Of a stretch of DNA of 28,453 bases, positions 18,833 to 28,356 are shown in pieces. Position 1 is the stretch's first letter. Each line of letters opens with the position of its first letter. Source of the DNA: Rhizophagus sp. LPA8_4_AMF (lineage: Eukaryota > Glomeromycota > Glomeromycetes > Glomerales > Glomeraceae); contig JADRCO010000674.1 in the NCBI GenBank assembly GCA_021464525.1, positions 1-28,453 on the forward strand. The letters are read 5' to 3'. Below the pieces are notes generated by a model, which had not been told where the DNA came from, did not search any database, and saw nothing but the letters and a program-made list of their open reading frames with translations. The position numbers and the translations under genes are program-made.

Positions 18833-21548
18833 ATGACTTCGGTAAAAGAATGGATTGAGAAAGAGATAAGGAATGGGCACATTTGTTATTTTGAATATAA
18901 TAAATTTAGTCAAATCATCAAAATTGACAGAGGAAATTTCGGTGAAGTGTTTAAAGCGAATTTGACTAATACGGAATTGGTCGCATTAAAAACTCTTATT
19001 AGTAAAAATTCAAAAGAGGAATTTAATGATACTAATGATGAGATTGTTAAGGAGGTAGGTATATTTATTATCATTGTGTGTGCATATATATAATATTAAT
19101 TTTGTTATACTTTTTTTTTAGTTAAAACTCCTTCGCGAGGTTAACCATCAAAATATCAATCGTATTCTAGGAATAACAAAAGGTTTGTGTTAAGATTTGA
19201 TTTTTTTAAAATGACCTACTCATATCGTTCGTTATAACTTATTTATATTTAAAATTAATAGATACTGAGTATTATATTTTGGTGTTGGAATATGCCAATG
19301 AAGGAAATTTAAGAAGTTATTTGAAAAAAAAATTTACTTCCTTGAGATGGAATGATAAAATTCAAATGGCACTGGATATTACTAGCGGATTGAAATTTTT
19401 ACACTCCAAAGAAATAATTCATAGAGATCTGGTAAAGTAATATTTATTATAATATTTTGTTTGTGACCTTGACTTTGATGGTAACTAATAAATATTGTTA
19501 ATTTACTTTTATAGCATCCTAAAAATATATTAGTGAATAATGGAAAATTATTAATTGCAGATCTTGGACTATCTAAAAAGTTGGCAGAAGTTACGACCAA
19601 TTCAGAAGGTAATAGAAAAGGGGCGCTTGAATATATTGAACCACAATGTTTTAAGAATCACATGTATAAAAAAGATAAGAAGTCCGATATTTATAGTTTA
19701 GGTGTTCTATTATGGGAAATTTCAAGCGGATGTCCTCCTTTTTCTAAATGTTCAAGAGATATATTAGCTTATCACATTGGTAATAACAAACTTAGAGAAG
19801 AACCAATTATGAATACACCACCAAAATACCAACTACTTTACCAAGAATGCTGGGATGACAAGCCAGAATCAAGACCCGATATAAAACAAGTATATGAAAA
19901 GTTAAATCAATTAAATATTGAGGATTCTTTTGATCTACAACCTCCTCAACATGATAATGTTGTTAACAACACTAACTCGATAGTTGATGATCATAATGAC
20001 TTATATATTCTTTCTGATTGTCCAAATCCCAATTTAATAAGTAAGTATAAATATATTAATTATATTATTAATAACGATGATTTTTGTTATTAATTTATTA
20101 CATGTTTACAACACTAAATATTACCAAACTCAATTATTCTAATCAACTAGAAGATAAGCTCAAATTGGAAAAAGATAATTATACGGATTGGTTAGAAAAA
20201 TCAATTACCGAAGAATTTATCACGTCTTATGAATATTCAGAATTTAAAATATTGCAAAAGATAGGAAAAGGTTCATTTGGAAGCGTTCGCAGTGCTTCTT
20301 GGAAAAATACTGATCAAGTTTTTGCTTTAAAATGTTTCAACGGTGATAAGACAACATTAAAAGAGATTGTTAATGAGGTATTAAATTTATAATGATTTTA
20401 AAATATATATATTTTAATTGTTATTAATTTAATTCTTTTACAGATAAAATTACTTAAAAGAGTGGATTTTCATGAAAATATTTTACGATTTCATGGAATA
20501 ACGACAGTGAAAAAAACTGGTAAGTGATTACATGTAATATATGTATAATTATAAATTAAGGTATTTTTTAGAGACAAACTTTTTAAATGCATATTTAATA
20601 GATACAATTCAAAAATACGCATTGGTTTTGGAATTTGCTGATAGCGGTACATTAAGAACTTATTTAAGTCATCATTTTAATGACCTTAAATGGGATGATA
20701 AATACCGGTTCGCATTCCAATTAGCAAGTGCGATAGCGTGTATACATGAATGTGATATTATTCATCGTGATTTGGTAATAAATTAAAATTTTATAATTTT
20801 AATATTGATTTTAGCTGATTAATATTAAACTCTTTCATTTTTAATTAAAATAGCATGCTGACAATGTATTTATACATCAGAAAAAGATAAAACTGGCAGA
20901 TTTTGGTTTATCAAGAAAGATTGCTACATCAAATAACAATTCAAATATGTTTGGCTTGATACCTTATATCGATCCAAAAAGGTTAAAAGATCAGCAAAAT
21001 TATAAATTAAATAAAAAGTCTGATGTATATAGCGTTGGTGTTCTAATGTGGCAAATTTCAAGTGGACATCAACCATATAGAAATGATAATTATGATGTAA
21101 GTTTAGCCATGTCAATAATAAATGGAAGAAGAGAAGAAATTATTGTCGGAACTCCTGCTGAATATAGTAAATTATATACAAGTAATAAATAGTTATATCA
21201 TTTAATTTATTTTTTAAATAACGTTATAATTAAATTTTATTTGGTTTATTTAATTAGAATGTTGGAAAGATAAACCACGTGAACGTCCAAATATGCAAGA
21301 AATTGTATCAACTCTTAAAGCTTTGGTCTCTCCCGAACAAAATAGTACCGCAAAGACTGGGAGTTTGCGATCAAAAATGTCAGGTAAGGTAAATTATATA
21401 TTAGTGTGAATATTTTTGAAAATTAAATATTTAAAACTTAAATTAATTTACAGATGCGTTGCAAGAAAAATTTAATACTCAATACTCGAATGAGAAAGAG
21501 ATAAGCATTGCTGGTAACAAAAGCATATTTAGTTTTTTTAAACCATAA
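18833..21548 (+). CDS. Two-domain TKL protein kinase (tandem kinase units)
   Basis: Suggested exons: 18833-19054, 19122-19182, 19262-19431, 19515-20040, 20151-20377, 20444-20519, 20602-20774, 20854-21181, 21258-21383, 21454-21548, giving 667 aa. Unit 1 (about 1-300): EWIEKEI..FEYNKF lead, loop IDRGNFGEV (first Gly replaced by Asp), VALK, HRDLHPKN (148-155), DLGLS, and [11 protein letters not shown]. Unit 2 (about 327-610): DWLEKSI..YEYSEF lead, intact loop IGKGSFGSV (364-372), FALK, HRDLHADN (482-489), DFGLS, DVYSVG and [10 protein letters not shown]. The units are joined by a phase-1 intron (GTAAGT to CAACTAG). Reading them as two genes would leave only 8 nt between stop (20091-20093) and ATG (20102). 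Unit 1 may be weakened by its Gly loop; unit 2 has every catalytic motif. The terminal TAA at 21546 may not be the original end, because the LRR region continues in the same frame. Confidence 0.82.
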
Positions 21549-23501
21549 TTAGGTTCTTTAAGAATAAAAGGCTTTAAAAAATTAGAAAGGATTAATTTGA
21601 ATGATCTTAATTTAAATAGTTTACAAATAAATGATTGTTCTCAACTTAGTAAGTTCTACTTGTCTAAGCTTACTAAACTTACGAGTTTATCTGTAAGAGA
21701 TTGTCCAAAACTAACTCCGGATGATTGTTCATTAATTGGGTTAACTAGTTTGAAAAGTTTGAAAATAATCAATTGTCCTCAATTTAAAAAGATTTTCGAC
21801 TTGTTCAAGTTTCCTAAACTTGAAAGTTTATCTATTATTGAATGTAAAGCTCTTACTAAGTTTGATTATTCATCAGCTGAATTAACTAATTTGGAAATAA
21901 GCGATTGTTCTCAACTCAATCAGATTACTGGATTTTCTAAGCTTCATAAACTTGAAAGTTTATCTGTGAGAAATTGTCCAAAACTGACTAAGTTAGATTG
22001 TTTATCAACCATGTCAACTATGACGGTAGCTGCGTTAGAAGTTAGTGATCTTGAAGAGCTCAATTGTTCGAATACTTCAATTGAGGAATTAAGTCTTAAT
22101 CTTTGTCCGAATATCACAAAACTCATTTGTTCAAATAATGCAAAACTAAATAAATTAGATTTAAGTAACTGTTCCAACTTAGACTTTATTTCTTTAAAAA
22201 TAGAAGGCTTAAAAAATTTGAAAATTATTAGTTTAAAGGATCTTAAGTTAGATATTTTGCAAATAATTGATTGTTCTCAACTTAATAAGGTCTGCTTGTC
22301 ACTTACTAAACTTACGAATTTAACTGTAAGAGATTGTTCAGAAGCAACTTGTTTGTTAATTGGGTTAATTAGTTTGAGAAGTTTGAAATTAATCAATCTT
22401 CTTAAATTAAGTAATATTATTGGCTTGTCGAAGCTTCCTAAACTAGAAAGTTTATCTGTGAGAAATTGTTAAGTTGGATTGTTCATCAACTAAGACGTTA
22501 ACTGAGTTAGAAGTTAATTGTTCAAATACCTCAATTGGGGAATTAAGTCTTAATCTTTGTCCGAATATCACAAAACTCATTTGTTCAAATAATGCAAAAC
22601 TAAATAAATTAGATTTAAGCAACAGTTTCAAATTAGAATTTCTTGATTGTACTGGCAGTAAATTAACTAGCCTTGACCTAACTTATTGCCCCATACTTAT
22701 TAAGGTAGAACCTTCTAACCTGAATATTACTCGAAAAAAGTAAACTTCAGAAATATATTACTAGTTGGTCGCACTGGTGGTGGTAGATCCACGTTAGCTA
22801 ATGTACTATCTGACTCTATTAATTTCAGGGAAAGCACTCACGTAGTTAGTCAGACTAAAAATTTTGAGAAGGTTGAGTTCAAATGGAATGAGAAAAATTT
22901 TCGCGTAGTTGATACTATTGGAGTTGGAGATACTGAACTAACCACAGAGAATACTTTATTCAAAATAGCAGAAGGAATCCTTTCAATGCCAGAGGGGATG
23001 AACCATGTTTTATATGTGATTGATGGAAGATTCACAGGAGACGAAATAAGCACGTTTAATATGATTATTGATTCCATTTTTAGAAGTGGTATTCTTGATT
23101 ATGTTACTATTGTGAAAACTAAGTTTTCTAACTTTAGAAATAATAGAGAGTGTGAAATGGACTTGAAAAAAATGCGTGAAGAAAATGAATTATCTGCTGA
23201 AATAGTTAATTCATGTAATGGTGTCATTCATGTGGACAATCCTCCGATAGTAGATATTGTTAAAGACGAATATGAAGATTATGAATATCAAATTATGGTT
23301 AATAAAAGTGTTCGACAAATGTTTAGAGAAAAGACATTAACCTACTTGGAGGGAAATTATAAGGACGAACATTTCAAATCAGAAAATTGGGACGTATTAT
23401 GTAATAAGATTGTTAAATATATACAAAATAATAATTTATAAGCGTTGGAAATTGATCCAGATATTCTTAAATTGTCTGAAGAAGCTTGCTTAATTCTCTA
23501 A
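21549..23501 (+). pseudogene. LRR-AIG1 GTPase region, probably the broken 3' half of the dual-kinase gene
   Basis: In the frame of the last kinase exon, one TAA (21546-21548) separates it from a Cys-rich LRR stretch (units such as LTSLSVRDCPKL and LNLCPNITKLICSNN) with no in-frame ATG until near 22011. A 39-nt segment 21514-21552 (GTAAC to AATTAG) would remove the stop if spliced. The LRR frame breaks near 22470, where 11 bp present in the earlier repeat are missing. It resumes to about 22740, where a one-base shift in an A run leads into an AIG1/GIMAP-like domain: P-loop GRTGGGRST (22767-22793), DTIGVGD, and the hallmark DGRFTGDE. The Walker A Lys is Arg (AGA at 22785). A TAA at 23439 precedes 19 more open codons (ALEIDPDIL, then LSEEACLIL) to 23501. 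Intact relatives would bind GTP; this copy is probably dead or expressed as fragments. Confidence 0.75.
21555..22660 (+). repeat. Large internal duplication within the LRR region
   Basis: Two long copies: one starting SLRIKGFKKLERINL (21555), the other SLKIEGLKNLKIISL (near 22192). Both run through DCSQL, LESLSVRNC and CSNTSI to LICSNNAKLNKLDLSN. A 79-bp segment is identical between 22087-22165 and 22541-22619 (offset 454), so at least part of the duplication, or gene conversion, is recent. The second copy lacks 11 bp, causing the frameshift. Confidence 0.75.
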
Positions 23502-23968
23502 AAAAAAACATTCAAGAATAAAATAAGAAGAATAATTTGTGTTCGATGCTTTCGTTATTCCAACGTTTGTGAAATTGAATTCGTATTTTAGAAATAAGAT
23601 AAGAAATTTATGTATCAAACAGTTTATTGAATCAATAAAATGATATTTTATATCTTACTGATATTCTTACTTAAAATAGAAATAGATGGTTTATAAATTA
23701 AATTAAATGTTATCAATTTACTAATGAAAGATTATTATGGAAAATCAAAGCGTTTTATTGTATTGTTATTTTTAATTATATTCTTTCAAAAATATAAATA
23801 AAAGAAAAACTTTTATTTCAAAAAGAAAGCCGCTTAAAAAATATTTATCATGCGTTAAAAATAACCGTACCAAACATGACAATTAAAGGACGTAAAATCA
23901 CTAGAACTTAATGGTTCAAAAAAGAAAATCTAATAGCAGGGAATCAGAAATTCCCCCTTTAGTTTTTT
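23502..23968. other. 3' flank of LRR-GTPase region
   Basis: AT-rich DNA without a recognisable gene or element. Confidence 0.55.
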
Positions 23969-24445
23969 TTAAAAAAAACTTTTTCTGTCTTTTATTTCCT
24001 CTTCGTCTTCCCCTTTTTTTTCAAAAAAAAAAAAATATTTTTTTGAGTCTTTTTTTATTACTCTTTTTGTAACATGCAGAACTTTCTTTTTGTAAGTCGC
24101 CTTGACCTTTTTTATAGGAGCGCTGGAACGGGAATTCTTTCTTTTATAGAATGTCAGTTTCTCTTTTCTTTTTAGTAGGGATGCAGAGACAGGCTTTTTT
24201 CTTTTTTTATAGGATGCTGGGATATAGACGCTAGGGATTTTCTTTTGTAGGAGACCAGGATGCTTTTTTCTTTTTTGTAGGGTACTGAGACTTTTCCTTT
24301 TTGAAACTTTTATAGAATTACCAACTCTTGGAGACTTAAATGAACCTAAACTCGCTGTAGTTGGCCTTTCAATTGTATTAAAGGAACGTACTAACATTTC
24401 TTTTTTGTTTATTTTATATAAACAAAATTTTTTCTTAGGAATCAA
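23969..24445 (-). CDS. Lys/Arg-rich low-complexity ORF (158 codons)
   Basis: An open frame on the minus strand. An N-terminal stretch of more normal composition (LVRSFNTIERPTTASLGSF) is followed by degenerate repeats of 10-13 residues built on KKRK or KRK plus a Ser/Pro/Leu-rich piece (KRKKHPGLL, KKRKKPVSASLL, KRKEKLTFY), then a Phe and Lys/Glu-rich end. Such a protein would be strongly basic and possibly nuclear. The plus strand is a T-rich imperfect repeat, so the ORF may be a by-product of low-complexity DNA. No domain recognised and no neighbour supports a role. Confidence 0.35.
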   Translation of the reverse strand: MIPKKKFCLYKINKKEMLVRSFNTIERPTTASLGSFKSPRVGNSIKVSKRKSLSTLQKRKKHPGLLQKKIPSVYIPASYKKRKKPVSASLLKRKEKLTFYKRKNSRSSAPIKKVKATYKKKVLHVTKRVIKKDSKKYFFFFEKKGEDEEEIKDRKSFF

Positions 24446-24826
24446 AATATGTATGGTGAAGGGACTTTAGTTTGTAATAGCAGGTCTAGTAGGGTTTCAT
24501 AACATATTTGTATTCTTTTTTATACTTGAGTTAATAAAGTATTATTATTTAACACTAAATTATACAAATTGTATAAATTTCGTCCAATGGTGATGTGAAA
24601 TTGTGCATTATCCATATCCTTTCAACAGACTTTTATGATAGGTTATTTTAAAAAAAAGTATGCGATGTTGAAATGAGTCAACAATTAATTTCGTCAATTC
24701 AAATTTAAATAATATTGATATTTGGAACAATATTAGAATCAATAAAAATTACGTAAATTCTTAACAGGGGTTAGTGAGGATTTAAACAATTTTATAATTT
24801 AAATCGCAAAGAAAAATATCATAGAA

Positions 24827-24976
24827 ATGAAAACAATATTTGATAAACTTAATATAGATATTATAAATAATGAGACCAATGGAAAAGTTCACGATGAAAA
24901 TAAAATTCATGACCGCTGTGGCTGTAGCACACACAAGCAGATCGGCAAAAAATTTCCTTGCTTACCGAATATTTAG
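24827..24976 (+). CDS. Small ORF (49 aa) or exon, unknown
   Basis: ATG-to-TAG frame of 50 codons with balanced, protein-like composition: an acidic/Asn-rich half (FDKLNIDIINNETNG) then HDRCGCSTHKQIGKK with a Cys-Gly-Cys. Local GC is higher than the surroundings. Not recognised; it may be a first exon or a relic. Confidence 0.3.
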   Translation: MKTIFDKLNIDIINNETNGKVHDENKIHDRCGCSTHKQIGKKFPCLPNI

Positions 24977-25052
24977 AAAATAGATAAATTTAGAAATTTT
25001 CAGACTTTAGGGCAATATCGATTGTAAGATAAAATTCAATTTTGTTACTGAA

Positions 25053-25568
25053 TTCATATCTAAAGCTCCGCATGAGCCAGCTCGAGCTGAGCCGAGCCAA
25101 AATTTGAGCCAGCTCGGCTCGATTAGAATAAATGAGCCTGGCTTGTTCAAGCCAGATTCGAGCCGAGCCAAGCCAAGCTTTAAGGTGGCTCGGCTTGAGC
25201 TGGCTCATTTCCGCGTGATGTCACGTGATGCTACACAAATTTCCAAAAAAGGAAATTTTGTTTCCCATAAAAATGGAAGTTTTAGTTACACGAGATTTCC
25301 AAAAAAGGAAATTTCTTTGTCGATCATTCCGTCATTTTAATTCTGGCCGCGTCGTAAGAAATATTTGGCCCGAGTTATAAATGGGATTTAAAAGTTTGAG
25401 CTCGCGAGCCGGCTCATAGCTCGTGAGCCAGCTCGAACGAGCTGCACTGAAGCTCAGCTCGAATGAGCCGAGCCAATTTATTACGAGCCGCGGCTCGGCT
25501 TGGCTCGAGTTACCTGGCTCGCGAACTGGCTCGAGCCAGACTGGCTCGTGCGGAGCATTATTCATATC
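25053..25568. mobile_element. hAT-like MITE (500 bp, 25061-25560) with 8-bp target duplication
   Basis: Ends are TAAAGCTCCGCATGAGCCAG at 25061 and the inverse CTGGCTCGTGCGGAGCATTA at 25560 (two mismatches in 20). Identical 8-bp flanks TTCATATC lie at 25053-25060 and 25561-25568. The subterminal parts are dense in GAGCC, AGCTCG and GGCTCG words in both orientations, giving strong self-complementarity and a sharp local GC rise. The middle (25216-25335) has CACGTGATG and two copies of a TTTCC-AAAAAA-GGAAA foldback. No transposase, so non-autonomous; the 8-bp duplication points to hAT. It differs from the MITE at 9022 in sequence but shares its word-repeat construction. Confidence 0.85.
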
Positions 25569-25999
25569 TACACAGTAAATACATTACAAGGTATTTATTG
25601 TTTTATTTTATAGAAAATATTGCTTTAATCTTTTAATTTAAAATAAAAAGTTGTGTTTCGATCCGGATGAAATCGTTGTCTGGATAATATAATTACTTGA
25701 TCTGGACAAGTACTTTTTTTGGTTAACACTAAGAGCTTTCGAACAAGCTACAAATAATAAAATTCCGACCATTAATTCCGAAATCTGCAATCTAGATAAA
25801 ATCTGAAATCCATGGTTTTTATCCAGATATTCGTGGTCGGGTCAAACCAGACTTGGATTGAAACACTAATAAAAAGATTCAAGTTATGTATAAAATATAT
25901 TAACTAAGAAATATCATATGACTCCCGCCCAAAATAATTTTTTTAATTCATTTTTTCCTGGATTTTGACATGGATATCGGATGGTAGGTTCTTTGGCAT
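25569..25999. other. Non-coding spacer
   Basis: No gene seen. Contains ATCCGGAT and ATCCAGAT-like words around 25660-25850, in both orientations, that could be part of a degraded repeat. Confidence 0.4.
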
Positions 26000-26345
26000 T
26001 TGGCATTGATATCAGGATTGTTAGGTTTCGTTAGTATATAATCGGACATAGTGTTGCGAATTGTTTTGAAGAAAATTTTGTGGTTTTGAAATATGCCATC
26101 TATCTAAAAACATTAAAAAAAAATTTGTATTTTCCTTGGAAGGACTGATCCAGCTAATATCTAAGCTTAAAGAAAAAAACTAGCAAAGTTTCAAGATTTT
26201 ACCAATATATATATTTGGTATTATTATATGTAGCCTTATATATTATGTATACTATTTTCCAAAATTTATTATCTAAATGTGAGCATTTGATACTTTTGAA
26301 ACATATTATTCACCCAAGATCTACAAAAACAATGACGAAAGTTAG
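26000..26345 (+). pseudogene. Highly decayed TKL kinase relic
   Basis: Plus-strand pieces match kinase motifs in the right order, in shifting frames. IRIVRF near 26014-26031 corresponds to ENILRF of kinase unit 2. VVLKYA near 26081-26098 corresponds to VLEYA. A tggaaggactgatccagcta word near 26138 corresponds to the WNDKIQ segment. LLKHIIH followed by a shifted D-L-x-K near 26296-26330 corresponds to IIHRDLHPKN. Stops and frameshifts occur throughout. No single match is strong; the order is what supports the call. Confidence 0.4.
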
Positions 26346-27334
26346 CAACATTTCTTTAAAAAAAAAATTAAAAGTTCATTTGTGTAATCAAACTGAAATT
26401 TTCCTGAAATCAAAAGAATCAAGAACTGACTCCTATAAAAAAGGATGAAAAATATTAAAAAAAAAAAAGGTTTGATACTTCTCTTTAGTGAAACTTACTG
26501 ATTCAAGTAGTTATCCGAGTCAAAAAAAGTAAAAAAAAATTATTTTAAAAAAAATATTTTGAAGTAAAACCGAAAAATGAAAGTTCCGTCTGATTTCATT
26601 TTCATTCTCTATATGAAAAAACCAGTTTTTTTAATAGCAGTCTTATATTAAATTGTGTGGAAAGTAAGGGCAAAATTTGATAACATGCAATATTTAAAAG
26701 CTCAACGTAATGTTGATCCAAATTCTCTTTTTGCAATACATTTGATTATTTTTTTGAAAGTTCACAATTTTTTCAAACAAAAAAAATTCTTAAATGGACT
26801 CTATTTAATTATTTATTTGTTAACAATTATTGTGAAATTTTGCAATTTTTTTTAGCAACATGACAAAAGATTTTGCTTGTTATAGTATCTGCATTCTTCG
26901 TATAATGTTTGATTGTATCTTTCTTCTTAATACGATTCAAAATAGCTTCAATATTAATGTACTTATTTGATGAAATATTGTCTCTAGCGTTTTTTTAATG
27001 CAATTTATACATTTATCCTTCTAATGTACCTTCCAGGTTCGTCCAAATTTTTCAGGAGACTGGAGACTTACAAAAAAGAAAAAAATCCGGCGCTCCTAAA
27101 GAAAAATTATAAAATGGTTAAAAAAAGATTATCAGTCAAAATATTTTTTATGTAAAAATGCTGAAGATTTTTTATAAGTTAAAACGGGTTCTTAAAATAA
27201 TTAAAATAAGCATAACTTTTTAGTGAATATAAGAGATCATACAGAGTCACCAGCGGGCGTTGAAGTACAGGGTAAGTGTGAATGATACTAACTGTTTTAA
27301 ACCATTCTTCATATATATAATTAGATAGAAATAA
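26346..27334. other. Non-coding region
   Basis: About 1 kb rich in A and T runs. Short ORFs (for example 26655-26855) are Phe/Lys/Asn low-complexity. No gene or element supported. Confidence 0.5.
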
Positions 27335-27481
27335 GAGAAAGAAAGAAAAGGAAAAAGTAATGAACGGGAAAAAACTAAAAATAAATTTAGAGAATGGATT
27401 ATAAGCAGAAAATGTCATCGCTGCTATAAATTCTATATACAAATGGTAAGTGAAACAAACGAGTTGAAAGATCAATATTAA
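27335..27481 (+). other. Coding-like stretch with CHRC motif
   Basis: A 48-codon open frame without an early ATG, reading Lys/Glu-rich first, then FREWIISRKCHRCYKFYIQM and a stop at 27479-27481. It might be an exon or relic with a small zinc-binding knuckle (CHRC). The longer minus-strand ORF over the same DNA (27179-27475) is Phe-rich and less protein-like. Unassigned. Confidence 0.25.
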
Positions 27482-28356
27482 AAGGCCTGTTGTGTTAGAA
27501 ATTACTGGACGTCCACCTAACCCAAAACTGTAAGTGGTTAAATAAGCATAAAAAAAAATAAGCAGAAAATAATGGTTTACGTCAATTAATTGACTAAATC
27601 ATATTAAATACAACAAATCTACGAAATTCCAACGATCAGAATAATATAAGCCTGACGTTTACAATCCTGACAAATCGTAATCCCAAAAATTCAAAATCTC
27701 GATACTTGACATTTAATATCCTCATGAATACAAAATTTTAATCAGTGTATTAAAAATAAAAATTTATATCCTCATGTGCAAAAAATTACATTTTTATTTA
27801 ATATACAGTAAAGCAAAAAGCTGAAATTACTTTTTCTAACAACATTAATAGTAATTTATAATATATCAATAAAGATATTAATAAACATTATTTCTTGCGA
27901 AACATTTTAAAATTATTACATATTAATAAAGATATTGGTTGTTGTATTATCGAGATTTTTCATGGTTCCCACAAGAACAATAATTCCCAACAAATCTACC
28001 ACGAATCCATCACAAAGAAAAATGCCAATATTAATTTTTTAAATAATGCATAACGCTTATTATTAATAGTGAAATTTTTTTACAATAGTTTATTTGTATT
28101 TTTATTAAACTTTTGTAAAATACACAGTGAAATTTGACATAGGAACCATCCGTTCCAGTAAAAATTTCTGGTATATCGAGTATCCTAACGCTAATATATT
28201 CCAATGTGACAAAAATTTTTGTCTAATCTACTGTATTTATAGAATCCACCTTATATGCCAGAACTCCATGTGAAATTCCGTTCTATCAAAATATCAAAAT
28301 TTCAATTTTGCATTTTAGCTTGATCATGTGAGATTAATTTTATTAGTTGAGCACCC
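27482..28356. other. Non-coding region
   Basis: AT-rich with short direct repeats (TATCCTCATG at 27718 and 27768; AATAAAGATATT at 27869 and 27925). No gene supported. Confidence 0.5.

Noticed and set aside
20084..20392. Separate kinase gene starting at ATG 20102
   Set aside because: It would begin 8 nt after the stop of the previous frame. A phase-compatible GT-AG intron (20041-20150) joins the two frames, so a single dual-kinase gene is more likely.
21944..22177. Minus-strand ORF inside the LRR region
   Set aside because: Antisense shadow of the repetitive LRR coding sequence.
22850..23077. Minus-strand ORF inside the GTPase domain
   Set aside because: Antisense shadow; the plus strand carries clear GTPase motifs.
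25237..25312. Repeated short palindromes resembling a CRISPR array
   Set aside because: Only two copies, unequal spacing, a eukaryotic context and location inside a MITE.
24990..25565. Four overlapping ORFs on both strands
   Set aside because: They arise from GAGCC/AGCTC word repeats of the MITE and have no protein-like composition.
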